Below, one piece after another: positions 26,661 through 38,074 of a stretch of DNA of 64,000 nucleotides. The notes under the pieces are model-generated. The model was not told the DNA's origin. It was given only the letters and a program-made list of their open reading frames with translations, and ran no database searches. The DNA comes from Phoronis australis. Lineage: Eukaryota > Phoronida > Phoronidae. How positions within the stretch are numbered: the first letter of the stretch is position 1; each line of letters opens with the position of its first letter. The DNA lies in assembly GCA_002633005.1 (NCBI GenBank), contig NMRA01000140.1, positions 62,001 to 126,000 on the forward strand. The letters are read 5' to 3'. The position numbers and the translations under genes were made by a program.

Positions 26661-26982
26661 NNNNNNNNNNNNNNNNNNNNNNNNNNNNNNNNNNNNNNNN
26701 NNNNNNNNNNNNNNNNNNNNNNNNNNNNNNNNNNNNNNNNNNNNNNNNNNNNNNNNNNNNNNNNNNNNNNNNNNNNNNNNNNNNNNNNNNNNNNNNNNNN
26801 NNNNNNNNNNNNNNNNNNNNNNNNNNNNNNNNNNNNNNNNNNNNNNNNNNNNNNNNNNNNNNNNNNNNNNNNNNNNNNNNNNNNNNNNNNNNNNNNNNNN
26901 NNNNNNNNNNNNNNNNNNNNNNNNNNNNNNNNNNNNNNNNNNNNNNNNNNNNNNNNNNNNNNNNNNNNNNNNNNNNNNNNNN
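26661..26982. other. Assembly gap
   Basis: 322 undetermined bases in RSK intron 12. The left edge is CG-rich (ccgcgcgcgcgacaca). Confidence 1.
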
Positions 26983-27540
26983 AGTCGGTCTCCATGTGTT
27001 GCATTTGGAAAAATAGGTCACTCGAACAGTTTTACGTGACCTCACCATGCCTGTCTGTAACTTTGGAAGTGGGTAAATATGGGGTATCAAAATTGCAATA
27101 AAAGAGAGATTCTTCTGAAAAATAAACTTGTGACACAGAATGAATGTTCGTGGCTGAATAATCTTAGTGAGCGACATTTCCAGCTGAGAACCCGCAAACC
27201 AGGATGTGATGTCACTGTTTCAGATGCAATGGCATGCGGCACTCAAAATTAGTTTCCACATCCTTACCATTTTTAAAATAATTTGAACATATTTATTTTA
27301 AATGGTACCTCTTAAGAGTGTGTAATGTCTGTTTGCAACGAGGCTTATGGCCAAGTAAAGAACACCATAGTGAGATAGTGAGAAGACTGTTTCTTTGAAC
27401 TCTACACAAAAAATGATAAAGTGCCCAACCACTCTTAAAATTTGGTCACCCCCTGGGAGACCAGCTAGTGAGCTTCTACTGGCCCGGCCACCCGAGCGAC
27501 CAGCATGTGAAGTTCTTTTCACCTGACGCTTTTTTAATAC

Positions 27541-28413
27541 GCCCATGTATTTATATGTAGGTGCATATTGCCGTCATCTCTGTCTGGGCGTCCTGGTGTT
27601 AATCGTCCGCGGCTATATCTCCTTAACCCTTTGCAGGATCTTATTGAAATTTGGCAGGTGTGGTCTTATGGGGTTGACAGAGGGCGACTTAGTTTCGGAC
27701 GGACCCAAATACCACTATCCCACCTAGCCGCAATTTTAGTTTTTTACGTTTCCCTCTGTATCTTCAAAGGTCCTCACCCGATTTTTATGAAATTGGGCAC
27801 ATATGCATCTATTAATGAGATGACGCTATCATCCCATTTTCAGATGGATTTGAGGCATTTTGCACCATTCAGTGGCCAGTTTTACTATTTTCGAGTCCGT
27901 TTTTTGGCGTCCGCCTCTCTATCAACTAAACCACTTCAAGGATAATTGTGAAAATTGTCATGTATGTTCTTACCATGAAGAGGAGGGTTGACGATGATTT
28001 TCCGACTTCGATTACTGTGGCGTCTTCTAGTGACAGTTTTATTTTTTTGCATCCGTAGCTGTATCTCTTAAGCCCTCTGCAGGATCTTTATGAAATTTAG
28101 CACGTGTATTTATATGAAGTTGACTACGGAAGACGACGACTTTCAGACAGATCCGAGGAACGCTGTGCCCCCAAGTGCCAATTTAGTTTTTTCCATGTTC
28201 CTCTGTTTCTCTGAAGTTCCTTGACGAATTTTCTTGAAATGTAAATAGCTTTCTGTTAAAGAAACTGTAATTTTCCCGTTTTTTGGATGGATTTGAAGTA
28301 TTTTGCACTATCTAGTGGGCATTTTTATGATACAAATAAACACTCCTAGAAGCACACCATTTGCTGCGCATTCGTGGGCGCATTTCAATGCTCAGTGTTG
28401 CTCTTGTCTGTTG
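27541..28413 (+). repeat. Interspersed repeat family A, longest copy, in RSK intron 12
   Basis: Begins catgtatttatatgtaggtg and ends gggcgcatttcaatgctcag, tgttgctcttgt. The segment from gtatctc..ccctttgcaggatctta to gatttttatgaaattgg recurs about 0.45 kb later, so the family is an internal dimer. It ends about 120 bp before exon 13. Confidence 0.82.
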
Positions 28414-28530
28414 CATTGGTGGGCACAAGTTGCAAGGTTAAGATTCGTTTCTTGAAATTTCAAACTAAAATGTAGTGTATCTATTATGTGCGGAAGGTAG
28501 GTTCAAACAGTTGTTCATTTACCATTACAG

Positions 28531-28689
28531 GTGTATTCAAATGGCAGTAAGATATACCTGGTTACAGAGATCATGCTGGGTGGTGAGCTTTTAGACAAGA
28601 TCTTGAGGCAGAAGTTCTTTTCTGAACGAGAGGCCAGTGCTGTTCTGAAGACGATTGCCCACACGGTCGACTACCTGCATAAGAATGGG
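28531..28689 (+). CDS. rps6ka: RSK exon 13: hinge of C-terminal kinase
   Basis: Acceptor accattacag, donor gtaagt, 159 nt, phase 0 to 0. It encodes [40 protein letters not shown] and [13 protein letters not shown], close to vertebrate RSK throughout. Confidence 0.96.
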
Positions 28690-28915
28690 GTAAGTTGTAC
28701 AGTTTGTGGTCACAGACAAGCCTCTCTTGTGAAAACATGGTTAGAAAGAAAGTTAGTGTGCAGTTTGACAGCTAATGAGCCAACAGTGTTTGACTACAGA
28801 GACTGGAGAAAAATTAGCGGAAGTTGTGGAAAACATGGTTACAGGGTTCACTCTAAAACATAAACTCTAATGTGGTCTCGCCCAAAATTTCTGCTACAGT
28901 CATTTCTGTCTCCAG

Positions 28916-29077
28916 GTAGTCCACCGAGACTTAAAACCAGAAAACATCATGTATGCCAACGACAGTGGGAACCCTGACAGTTTGCGTGTCTGTGATTTTG
29001 GCTTCGCTAAACAACTAAGAGCTAACAATGGTCTGCTGATGACACCGTGTTACACAGCCAACTTTGTGGCACCGGAG
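28916..29077 (+). CDS. rps6ka: RSK exon 14: catalytic and activation loops of C-terminal kinase
   Basis: Acceptor tgtctccag, donor gtaaat, 162 nt, phase 0 to 0. It encodes [35 protein letters not shown] and [15 protein letters not shown]. The threonine of LMTP is the family's ERK-phosphorylated activation-loop site. The catalytic loop reads KPEN, where vertebrate RSKs as I recall have KPSN. Confidence 0.96.
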
Positions 29078-31726
29078 GTAAATATGGCCGTGTAGTTGTC
29101 TGTGGGCTGTCTTATGGTATTGACAATATGAAGTGGTAGTGTTTGAATTACTTTGCATTGTAAATTGCAGTTAAAGACTCTTCTGTCAAAACCGAACTTA
29201 TTCAGACTTCCTATTGCGTACTAGAGATGTTTGACCTTGGGAAGAAGAATTGATAGCTCATTAGACCTGGAGGCAATGCTTGGTACATAAAATGACCAGC
29301 CACAGAGAGTCCACTAATTAAGCCTGGCGCTTGTTCCTCGAAAACTGTAGCGAAAATGAATTTTTTGTCCTTTGGCTTTGAGTCTGCTCCTGAGCAAACG
29401 ACAAAGTTTGTCTTTCAGCTTCAAGTTGCGAACAGATTTTCTGACTGGGCCTTTGCCTGATTTCATGAAACTCGCTAAGCCATCCACAGATTGATTTTTA
29501 GCCAAAAGACTGCGAGAAACAGCACCCCCTGGTCTCGAGTGTTAACGAACTGTCTATTCTTCATTCGTCTAGAAAACACTTCAAAGTTGAGACCAGTTGT
29601 GTAGTCTAAACGAAACGTTCTTTGTTGTCTGAAAGCAGGCTTAGAACAGATTAAAAGACGTGTGTTAATGTTGAGCACGAATAGTGAGCTTGGAGCTATT
29701 CCATTCTTTGTCAGCTCTGTGTCCTGTTGATTGTGGAATTTTTGACGTGATTATCTTTCACTTTGACTGATGTGGCGTATTGTAGGTTAGGCAATTTGTG
29801 TAAAATTGTTATATAAAATGCTTGACATGTTTTGTCTTACAACATGTACAGTTAGGTAGTTGACATTTCATTAGGACCTCTAGCAAAAGGCCATGGCTTT
29901 TTATTCAGTGACTAATTAACAGTCTTTGCTTTTGACTTTTGCTGATCAAATGTCAATCTTACAATTGTAATTGGTTGTTTTTATTGAGAACTTTAAGAAA
30001 AAGGTTTGTGGTCAGTGTCCTTTTATGTATTATGAACATCCATAGACACAACCAAAGGAACGGAAATTGTGCTGGTATGCCACTTGTCTCTCTCCCCCCG
30101 CTTCGTGTCTTTCGAGGTCTGACCGAAGCAGTTCTTGTACTGGAGATGATGTACCAGAATCTGTGTTGAGTCCCTGCATTAGAATGCACCATACTGTATT
30201 CGATTTCTGTGTAGGGGCAGTGTGAGGTCCTGTTGTTCTGCTGGTTGTCAATGGTCTAACTGGGTTGACCATCACTTTTTATGCAGAGTAATGTCACCCC
30301 TACCTTTGTGTGATGTGCTGACTTCTTTTTTACAATACATGCACAGATCTCCACACACACATCACTTGCTGCGTGAATAAACGGCCATTTCGCAGAATAA
30401 AGCATTTTTAAGCATTGCTTCCTCCAAGTTTGCTTTTCCATTTCAGTCAGTCACATAAATTAACCGGTTTGAGCAAAAATATTCGTCAGGCACACAAAGG
30501 CAGAAATGAAAGCATTCACGTGAAAATAATTCGAAATAAATTGCTTGTAAATAAACAGATTTTTATTGTATATTAAAAAATCATCCATCATCGATTTCAA
30601 AGAAGGCATTGATTTTGATAAAAAGTCTGCATTAGTGATCTTCCATCCTCCGTAGAAATGTGATCTCATTTTGAATCTCACGTGTTCTTGATTTGATGCA
30701 ATGAAATGGGCTGCTCTCTTTCCAATTCCCTAGACATTAGATACTTGATTGACAGGCAATTTTCAAGACAACCCACACCACTAGAAAAATGTTTACAGTG
30801 GATAAATCATTCAAAAATGCAATTATTCACAAGGGTTTGTTCACCAATGTACCAATGAACGACACTGAAGGGTCTTCGAGTAAATTTCTTGAATTTTCCA
30901 AGTTTTTTCAAAAGTAAATTTTTTTAAGATTAAAAGTACAGTTTTTCAGAAAATACTTCTTTCACTCTAAAATACGGAATGTGGTAAGGGAAAACTGAAC
31001 CATTGGCACCTCTCGTATGAACTCAAGCTAATCAACTAGTGGCAAACCAAAGATAAGTACAATTCATAGTGTGTTTCAATGCTCCCTTCAAATCGAAATG
31101 GACGGTACTGAAAATGTCTGTGAAACGGATTAGTTCAAATGAGGGTGTAGATAAATCCTTCTTCAGTTTCATATTGAGCTGTGTATTCATTTCAGAATCG
31201 GGGACAATATTCCTTGTTTCCTTGCCAGTCATGAAGTCACACAAAATCAGAATGAGTTGATCTTTGTGTACTAGCTAAACAAAGGTCTAGAGCCACTAAA
31301 TTTGACTTCGCGACAGTTTTAAATAATATCAAAAGCTTGTTTCATGTTGATTTCATAAGAAAGAATAGGGTTCTGTGATGCATAGTGGCATTGTTTTGAA
31401 ATTTTGGTGGCGATCCTAATTACTCGATGGAAATGGCCTCTCCCGTCTACACATTTGCCTCTTGGAGAATTTCTAACCAAAGCTATAAGCTGCGCCACGG
31501 CTGGCTGATAATGGCTTCTCTGTATTGTCTGGTAAATGACAGTGTAAACCGAACAGTTCATGTCTGCTGGTGGCATGAAGAGCTAAAGCAATTTTCGAAA
31601 CAGTGCACGCAACATTTGGCATGCTGCCAAGACAAAAAATTGTTGCCTCAACAGGTTTATGATAATTTTTTGATTAAAGAAATATAACTGGTGACAAGGT
31701 AAAGGTAGTCTGCTTTATTTTTGTAG
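29078..31726 (+). other. RSK intron 14
   Basis: 2.6 kb without a clear repeat or coding signal; the short ORFs here lack splice or homology support. Confidence 0.7.
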
Positions 31727-31803
31727 GTTCTAAAGAAGCAAGGTTATGATGCAGCTTGTGATATCTGGAGTCTTGGAGTGCTACTCTACACAATGTTAGC
31801 TGG
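31727..31803 (+). CDS. rps6ka: RSK exon 15: C-lobe of C-terminal kinase
   Basis: Acceptor tatttttgtag, donor gtaagt, 77 nt, phase 0 to 2. It encodes VLKKQGYDAACDIWSLGVLL and YTMLAG. The aspartate of DIWSLG is the structural residue of helix F. Confidence 0.96.
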
Positions 31804-31929
31804 GTAAGTCACCATCTCCATACTTTTAACTGTTATAAACCCTCCTTCCATCACAAAAACACGTTCTAATTTAGACCCGTTACTGTATTAAAATTGGTCT
31901 CAGACTGTTGCCTAATCAAATTGTATGTG

Positions 31930-32052
31930 ATTTTGGGGTCTCGAAAGAACTGACAGTTCGTTATTGCTCGAGATTTTGCTCTAAAGGTTGGCTTGTTGTG
32001 GTGCGCGGTCTCGAGGAATAACCAACTGTCGGTTCTTTGCAAAACCAGAAGT
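31930..32052. repeat. Imperfect inverted repeat in RSK intron 15
   Basis: Left gattttgg..aaagaactgacagtt-gttatt-ctcgaga and right tctcgaggaataac-aactgtcggttctttgcaaaacc are reverse complements with a few mismatches, centred near 31990. A probable MITE remnant. Confidence 0.7.
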
Positions 32053-32479
32053 CATTTCTCGTCTGAGTAAGTTGTAATGACTTAAGAGAAGTCACAACAA
32101 GCAAAAAATGTGCCAACGGATCAACAACTAGCATTTTTCAATCAGAACAGACTCAAAAGTAAAGCAAATGCTACTCATTGCCTTCACACACAGTGCAAGA
32201 CTCAAAACTTCAACCAACACAAGCGGCGCCAATTTTCGATGAAAATGGGGGAAGTAAATTCATGCTGGACTGAAAAAAGTGTTGAATGCCCCATGCAGTG
32301 TCATCTTTGGAAACCAGTTGGGGTGTATGTTTTCGAGTGGAATCCTCGTTTTGGTCCTTAATTACGGCTAGTTTATATTCTTAATTACACGTGATCATGC
32401 CACGGACCAAAATGGAGTTATCCGATTGCTTCAACAGCAAAATTTAATTGTGGTTTGAGTAGCTTACATAGGTACTTGA

Positions 32480-32531
32480 CAAGATTGTAATTGAAAGTAT
32501 TCATGTGTGAATACTTTCAATTACAATCTTG
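32480..32531. repeat. Perfect 24-bp hairpin with 4-base loop
   Basis: CAAGATTGTAATTGAAAGTA and the next four bases (32480-32503) are the exact reverse complement of 32508-32531, with loop TGTG. Intronic; no function is evident. Confidence 0.92.
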
Positions 32532-32660
32532 CCAATCTTAGCTTGGACATTACCTAAGTGGTGAACCTGCTAAATTTGTTTTTATTAGTTTTGTTGGTTT
32601 TAAGTTACATTGTGTTGTTTTCAATGTGTCTTTAGCCAGAAATAACAATTACTGCTAGTC

Positions 32661-32682
32661 GTGTGTGTGTGTGTGTGTGTGT
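32661..32682. repeat. GT microsatellite
   Basis: Eleven GT units in RSK intron 15. Confidence 0.9.
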
Positions 32683-32890
32683 TTTATGTCTTATGCATCA
32701 AGTCAGGATAAGTCTGATGGGGCGGGTGGGCTATTCATCTCTTAAACTATAATCTGTGATGTTGTGGAAGTTGTGATGAATGGTGACTGTGAACCTGTAG
32801 GGATCATGGTTATCGTAGGCATTTTGTTCAGAACACTGTTACAGTCTATATTTGTGATGTTATAAACCAGCTTGACATCATATAAGTTGG

Positions 32891-32908
32891 GGTTAGGGTT
32901 AGGGTTAG
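32891..32908 (+). repeat. Three TTAGGG-like units
   Basis: GGTTAGGGTTAGGGTTAG, the animal telomere motif, immediately before the inverted-repeat element at 32909. Too short to be a former telomere by itself. Confidence 0.8.
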
Positions 32909-33058
32909 TAAATATTATCCCAATACACGCACTATGTTGGTTTCATCACATGACCTGAAGTTAAACGTCCGAAAAGATTTTTCCCCCTACCGGGACTCGA
33001 ACCCGTAACCTCCTGCTAACCGAGACCAACGCAGTGCGTGTATTAGGCTAATATTTTA
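32909..33058 (-). mobile_element. 150-bp inverted-repeat element with tRNA-like B box
   Basis: Imperfect inverted termini of about 33 bp (32909-32941 and 33025-33058) share aatacacgcact and ttggt. Inside, the minus strand reads GGTTCGAGTCCCGGT, a perfect Pol III B box and T-arm, preceded by a shortened A-box-like GGTCTCGGTTAGC. The anticodon arm is missing, so it is not a functional tRNA. It may be a MITE that captured a tRNA fragment or a small tRNA-derived SINE. Confidence 0.65.
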
Positions 33059-33899
33059 CACATATTGTTATTGTCTGCCGTAGCATGGCGGAGGCACATC
33101 ACACACCATGTATACATATTACATATACACATACATATATCTTTATCCCATACGCGTTGAATAAGTTGAGTACAGTATGGATATGTGATATTGTTTTCCG
33201 TATTGCTCTCCTGGGACTACTTTTAACAGTGCCCTTTATACTTTGAGATGGAAAGTACAAAAGGTTGGTCAATGTTGACTCGATGTCGCTAGCCGGCTTG
33301 ATCACTTCAAACTTTGCCAAATTAGTTTAAAGTGATCAAGTTACAGCAATATAAATAAAACTCAACATGCAATCAGGTCACAAATATAGCATCTGGTACA
33401 AAACTGTTAATTATGTAACTTTAGTCTTGTGTCTCGGTATTATTTGCTGAAATATTATCGTCTGCAACTCAGGGCGAAGCCGGTTCCTCAGTAACTACTG
33501 TGTTAAATATTCCTGTTATTTATTTTTTTTCAAAAATGTCGCGATTTCAATTGACAATTGCCGTTGACATCTCTTTTCAAGTAATAATTCATACATTTAA
33601 TGCAGTTTTCTTTTAACAGAGAAAACTTGTAACTTGAGCTAGAACATACACCATGGGTTGTGATCCTCCACGTGAACAATCTAGATGAAGTATTTAAAAA
33701 GTCTGCCAAAAAATATAAGAAAATTAAGAATTCGAAGCGTTTCGGTCTTGGTCGGTACACGTACTAATGTCGAGTGGGATAATTGCATCTATGCCACTCT
33801 CGGTACATTTGATGTACTGTGTTTTACTGGTGTCCTATGTGAAGAGATTGTCATGGTTTAAGTTAAGTTTTAATTCACAATACGACACACTTTGAAACA

Positions 33900-34210
33900 C
33901 AGCTGTTGTCAAAGTTTTCCTTGGGCCTGTTTGGTGAAACTGACTTAAGACAGTAATTTGGTCTTACTCTCCTATTTCAAAATAACCTGATAAAGGTTTA
34001 GTCTTGAAATTATTTACACATGACTGCCTGGAAGTAATTCATGCAAATTTCCTCAGTGAATAGCACTAAAAAGGTATATCCTCTCTCGGATACTTAAAGA
34101 TTTAATTGTTTTTTTAAAAATAGTTATGCGGAGCATAAGACCAAATTTCTGTCATAAATCTTCAGTCACTTTTCCTTTAACAGACCCCGGAACTGAAAGG
34201 CTGGATAATT
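33900..34210 (+). repeat. Dispersed repeat D, copy 1
   Basis: Matches 58130-58510 most clearly at aagaccaaatttctg, followed by tc-agtca-tttc and agaccccggaa. Confidence 0.5.
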
Positions 34211-34547
34211 ATGACTGTTGTGCAGTGTGAAATGCATGATTTTAAAAACCATAGCAACATGACATGTGTTAATGCGATGTCATATTCATGCAATTGAGTC
34301 CTGGTTTTTTATGTCTACTTCCTAGAATTTTTTTTTTCTATTTATAAGCTTAGACGTCATCATTATTCAACATACTATTTGAATCTCAACTCTTTCGCTG
34401 TCGAGCGTTTTCATAGAACTGCATCTTCGATCACCGATTAAATTCTGAGAAAACAGAAAATAGAGTGCAACAACTAAAAATGCTGAAAATAATAATTTGC
34501 CTGCGTTTCATTGTTTTACGGTTAAATAGTGTGGCAAAACTGGTTTT

Positions 34548-34757
34548 TGTACACATTTGGAAATTTTCAACGTACTTCAAATTCGCATTGTGGCTGTATT
34601 TTATGTTTCTATCTCACTTGAACAAGCAAGCACAGAGATATAATGCTTAACGATTTCTGGGTTTGTCATTATTTCCTTGTATGTTCTGTGTATTATTCAA
34701 TAAATATATATCACCTTTAAAAAAGATAAGGAATTAGTGTGCAAGTTCTACTTTAAC
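34548..34757 (+). repeat. Dispersed repeat C, copy 2
   Basis: Same order of words as 7240-7362 (aattttcaacgtacttcaa to gataaggaattagtgtgcaa), with about 80 extra bases inside. Confidence 0.55.
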
Positions 34758-36206
34758 AATAACTATAGACCGTTCCCCATACTGTTAACACCGCTACCAA
34801 TGAAGCTTCCTTGTTAACTGGTTAATTGTGAAGTTAAGCGTTAGTGTTACCATTGACTTCGGAGTTATGTTCAGCAAACTTATTGCAAGGCTGTGCTTTC
34901 CCAGGCAAAATTTGAAAACCTAGATGTAATTTGGTGCAGTCTGGTGCATTTTACAAGTTTGCTCATCATGGACAGGACCTTAACCTGAGCATCATCCATC
35001 ACGTCTTACATAGAACGAAAAAGGACTTTTTAGGTGTAATAAACTAATTTGTTTAATGAATCTTCTGTTGATATGACTTGCTCAACATGAATCAGTCGAA
35101 TCGGTGTTAGCCGGCATAGCAAACGATGTATAATCCAGTCCATGCAGATGGATGTGAGATTGGTTTCCATTCACTTTCGTCATTTTAGGGCTGCGCTATG
35201 GTTCATTAAACCGTTGATTAGGTCTCGTGTAGTATAAGTCGCATTGCTGTACAATCTCTTTTGTAAACGAGGACACAATAAAGTGAATATAGCTTACGGT
35301 TTCTCAATCCACTTCACAAGTGTACCTGGGCGGTTCGCCATTTTAAAAAAACTAGTGTCAATGCCGTTGCGTGGGTGGGGTTGAGTAACTCTAGGACCTT
35401 GCAAAAATGTAGCCAAAATCACATGTTCTCATTTAATATACATGCCAAACTCGCGAAGTCTGTTGGTTACCAAGTGAACGCAAGGTATGAAAGGAGATAA
35501 AGTAACTGTGTTTAATGCATGACGATAAAGTTTTCCCCTTCACGACTAGGTCAGTTTGGGCAAGACTTACGAATGGCGAGGCCAAAAAGCAAGGAAAAAG
35601 ACTGCTATATATTGAATGATTTTTAAATGTAAAAAATCCAGCAAATACATGGATAAATTGAACCGGAATGCTTATTCTGCCAAAGCAATAATTATTAGAA
35701 CAAAACATTAACAAATAATAACCAGTCTCTGCCAGCTGTTGGCGAGCGCAGGCAGTGGTCCCTGCCGATAACTCCAATGGCGTCCCATTCTAGCAAAGCG
35801 TCAACGCTTTATTGTTAAATCCACATCTATACTCGGGAGTTAATTCGTACTGTTAACTTCGATTTAAGAAAAATGTTAAGTGTTCCCGTTGACCGAAGCT
35901 TCAGCAATACCTAAGCTTTGGAGCCAGGGGAAAAGACTTTAAAGGCGAAGGCAACCTTTTTCCATGTCATTTTTTGCAAAAATAAGGTTCATTGGTTATC
36001 TCAGATATTTTTCACTTTAATTGCAGCTTTTCGTAATTTAATTAATTACTCGTGCTCTACTCTGGAAGTGACGTTTTGGGAGGCAAGAATTTCGTGCCAA
36101 TTTCTTTTCATATAGTCTGACTGTGAGAGCTGTCGAGTCAGTCATTGTTCTACCTCGGTTGTGATAAGTTCGGTCGTCGTTTGCTTTTGTTCACGAGTCA
36201 GACAAC

Positions 36207-37000
36207 ATGCCACACTGTTGCTGCGTACCGGGATGTACTCATTATCGTCTCACGCACTTTGGGAATACCAGTCTTTGCATCGCTTTCCAAAGGACGACAC
36301 ACTTCGCCGTAGGCCTACTTGCCTCGTTCATGTGAAGAACACAGCGTTACCCATCAACGTTCAAAGCAGTTGAGGGTTACCGAATGTGTGGCAAGCATTT
36401 TCTGCCATCAGATTTCGAGAGGGATATGTGTGCTGAATTGATGAAGGTCCCTGCGAAACAACCCCTGAAGAAGGGTGCGATATCCTAGCTTTTGATTCTC
36501 GGCAGTACTCCGTCGCCACCCCCGAGAAGTGTGTTTTTGAAGCGAGAAGCCTCTCGAGCTGTGGCCTCTACAGCGACTGGAGGCCCTTCATCTACCGTCA
36601 CCCGTGCCTTCGAACATACAGAGCATGCAATTCTGGGAACTAGTAGTGAATCGCCCTGTACGTGCTGTTGTCTTTAACACGGAGCCAGTAAGCAGCCCAG
36701 CAGCGATGTTGAGTTGCGGGAGTGAATGCAGGCCCAGTTCGACACCCAGTGAAGAGGACAGTTCGTCGTCCAACAAACAGATCAATGAGCCAAACTTTGA
36801 TAAGTTTATTGTGGACTTGTCTAAAGTATTGGAGCTATTTAAAAAGTGCCAGGTGTGTGGCGAGAGAGTCACACTGCCGGATGTAAGCAGTTTGGGTGCT
36901 CAGGTCACCATCCAGTGGGGCAAGTGGGACAGGTGTGCCTGTGCGTACTCTGCCTCAGTATACCCGGGCTCAAACATACAAAGTATACCCACCCACTGAC
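36207..37000 (+). pseudogene. Broken THAP zinc-finger transposase ORF
   Basis: ATG at 36207 begins MPHCCCVPGC, the first C2 pair of a THAP finger. Compared with copy 2 the frame is shifted near 36250-36280. HRFPKDDT is then read in a second frame that stops near 36373, and the second metal pair CGKHF with LPSDFERDM in another. Further on, 36604-36999 reads VLELFKKCQVCGERVTLP, a Cys-x2-Cys segment seen in Kolobok-type proteins, before running into antisense of the second element ORF. The DDE catalytic part is absent. Confidence 0.8.
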
Positions 37001-37100
37001 TGTCGGTGAAAAAGATCCTTGTCACCACTGCTATATGTACAATGTCTCCGTTACTCACGTCACTACTGTCACTGTGATATGGGTCGCCGATTCCAGTCAT
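36900..37100 (-). pseudogene. Second transposon ORF, decayed, opposite strand
   Basis: From ATG at 37100 reading leftward: MTGIGDPYHSDSSDVSNGD and CMFEPGYTEAEYAQ, clearly homologous to the better-preserved ORF in copy 2 (41571-41721). It converges on the THAP ORF and is cut off by the internal deletion. Confidence 0.7.
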
Positions 37101-37956
37101 TTTCCGATTAATGCAAACTGAAGAATCCCTAAATCCAACGTAATTGGGTTCTCTAACAACCTAGTTTGTCGTAGAAAACTCATCGATGGGAAGTGGTGAC
37201 GACAATTTTAGAAAAACAGCCCGAAAACAAAAGTAGTACAGATCCTCACAGTAAACTCAACGCAGAGCCAAATTGGCGCAAAATTCTTGCCTCCCAAAAC
37301 GTCACTTCCGGAGTAGAGGACAAGTAATTAATTAAATTGCGAAAAATTACAATTAAGTGTAAAATATGTCTTGGATAACCAACGAACCTTATTTTTTCCA
37401 AAAATGGCATGAAAAAAGGTTGCCTTCGCCTTTAAGTCAACAATGGATGTGTACCCAACTTGCCAGTCAGCTTGCTTGACAGTAAATGGGTTATTTGTTG
37501 AAAAGCTTGTTTGCCAGTGAACGAGTTGTCAGTGTAGCCAGGAAGAAATGGGTTTAGCCAAACAGTTTTGATACTTGTTGAAACTGGCATCTCATTGTTT
37601 CTGGCTTTATTTACTCGTCTTCAACAATCTGTTGAAGAATGCAAGTTGTTTTCTGTTGCGGTTTGTAAAGGATTGAGGTATGACCGTGGCTCTGTCTCTT
37701 ATCTCTGAAGTCTGTCTCGACTCGAAATTTAACCAGTCACATTGTATGATTTGGATTTAGACTAGTGAGCTCATTTGAAGTATGCCTTGCTATTGGTCAA
37801 TTTTCAAGTCAAGTTTTGAGTACAGTGATATAACCCTGAACATTAATTCACAACATACGTGTTGAATAGCTGAGTCGGGTACTTTACAATTTATGGTTAC
37901 ATAATTTCTAGTGATTGTTTTGGGTGCACACAACTAATAGTACTTTGTGTTTGCAG

Positions 37957-38074
37957 TCAAACACCATTTGCCAATGGACCCAACGACACTCCGGATGAGA
38001 TCCTAGCCAGAATCGGACGTGGCTCATTCAGTCTCAGCTCCGGCAACTGGGAGTCGGTGTCACCTGCTGCCAAG
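37957..38074 (+). CDS. rps6ka: RSK exon 16: C-lobe of C-terminal kinase
   Basis: Acceptor ttgtgtttgcag, donor gtaaat, 118 nt, phase 2 to 0. It encodes QTPFANGPNDTPDEILARIG and RGSFSLSSGNWESVSPAAK. It follows the largest visible intron (6.15 kb), which hosts a THAP-type transposon. Confidence 0.96.

Larger units (their letters stand above)
25241..28530 (+). other. RSK intron 12 after the donor duplication
   Basis: Contains the first gap and the longest family A copy (27541-28413). The sequence around the gap (26040-27240) is not recognised. Confidence 0.7.
35943..37431 (+). mobile_element. Kolobok-like DNA transposon, decayed copy 1
   Basis: Inverted termini of about 158 bp (35943-36099 and 37274-37431) begin AGGCGAAGGCAACC and are flanked by TTAA (35939-35942 and 37432-37435). 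TTAA target sites and a THAP-domain ORF are hallmarks of the Kolobok superfamily (established knowledge). The element is 1.49 kb, too short for a whole transposase, and its ORFs are broken, so it is a non-autonomous deletion derivative. It lies in RSK intron 15. A piggyBac-type element also uses TTAA but does not carry a THAP finger. Confidence 0.85.
31804..37956 (+). other. RSK intron 15, transposon-rich
   Basis: 6.15 kb holding the inverted repeat at 31930-32052, the 24-bp hairpin, a GT tract, the TTAGGG units, the 150-bp element, repeats C and D, and Kolobok-like copy 1. Confidence 0.8.

Noticed and set aside
26498-27177. Long ORFs across the first gap
   Set aside because: Their length comes from undetermined bases translated as X.
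32981-33030. Functional tRNA gene on the minus strand
   Set aside because: The T-arm is perfect but the anticodon arm and acceptor pairing are missing.
35433-35777. 114-codon minus-strand ORF in RSK intron 15
   Set aside because: Composition is arbitrary, with no domain or splice evidence.
36207-37000. THAP-domain host gene
   Set aside because: Flanking inverted termini, TTAA sites, frameshifts and a second copy show it is transposon-borne.
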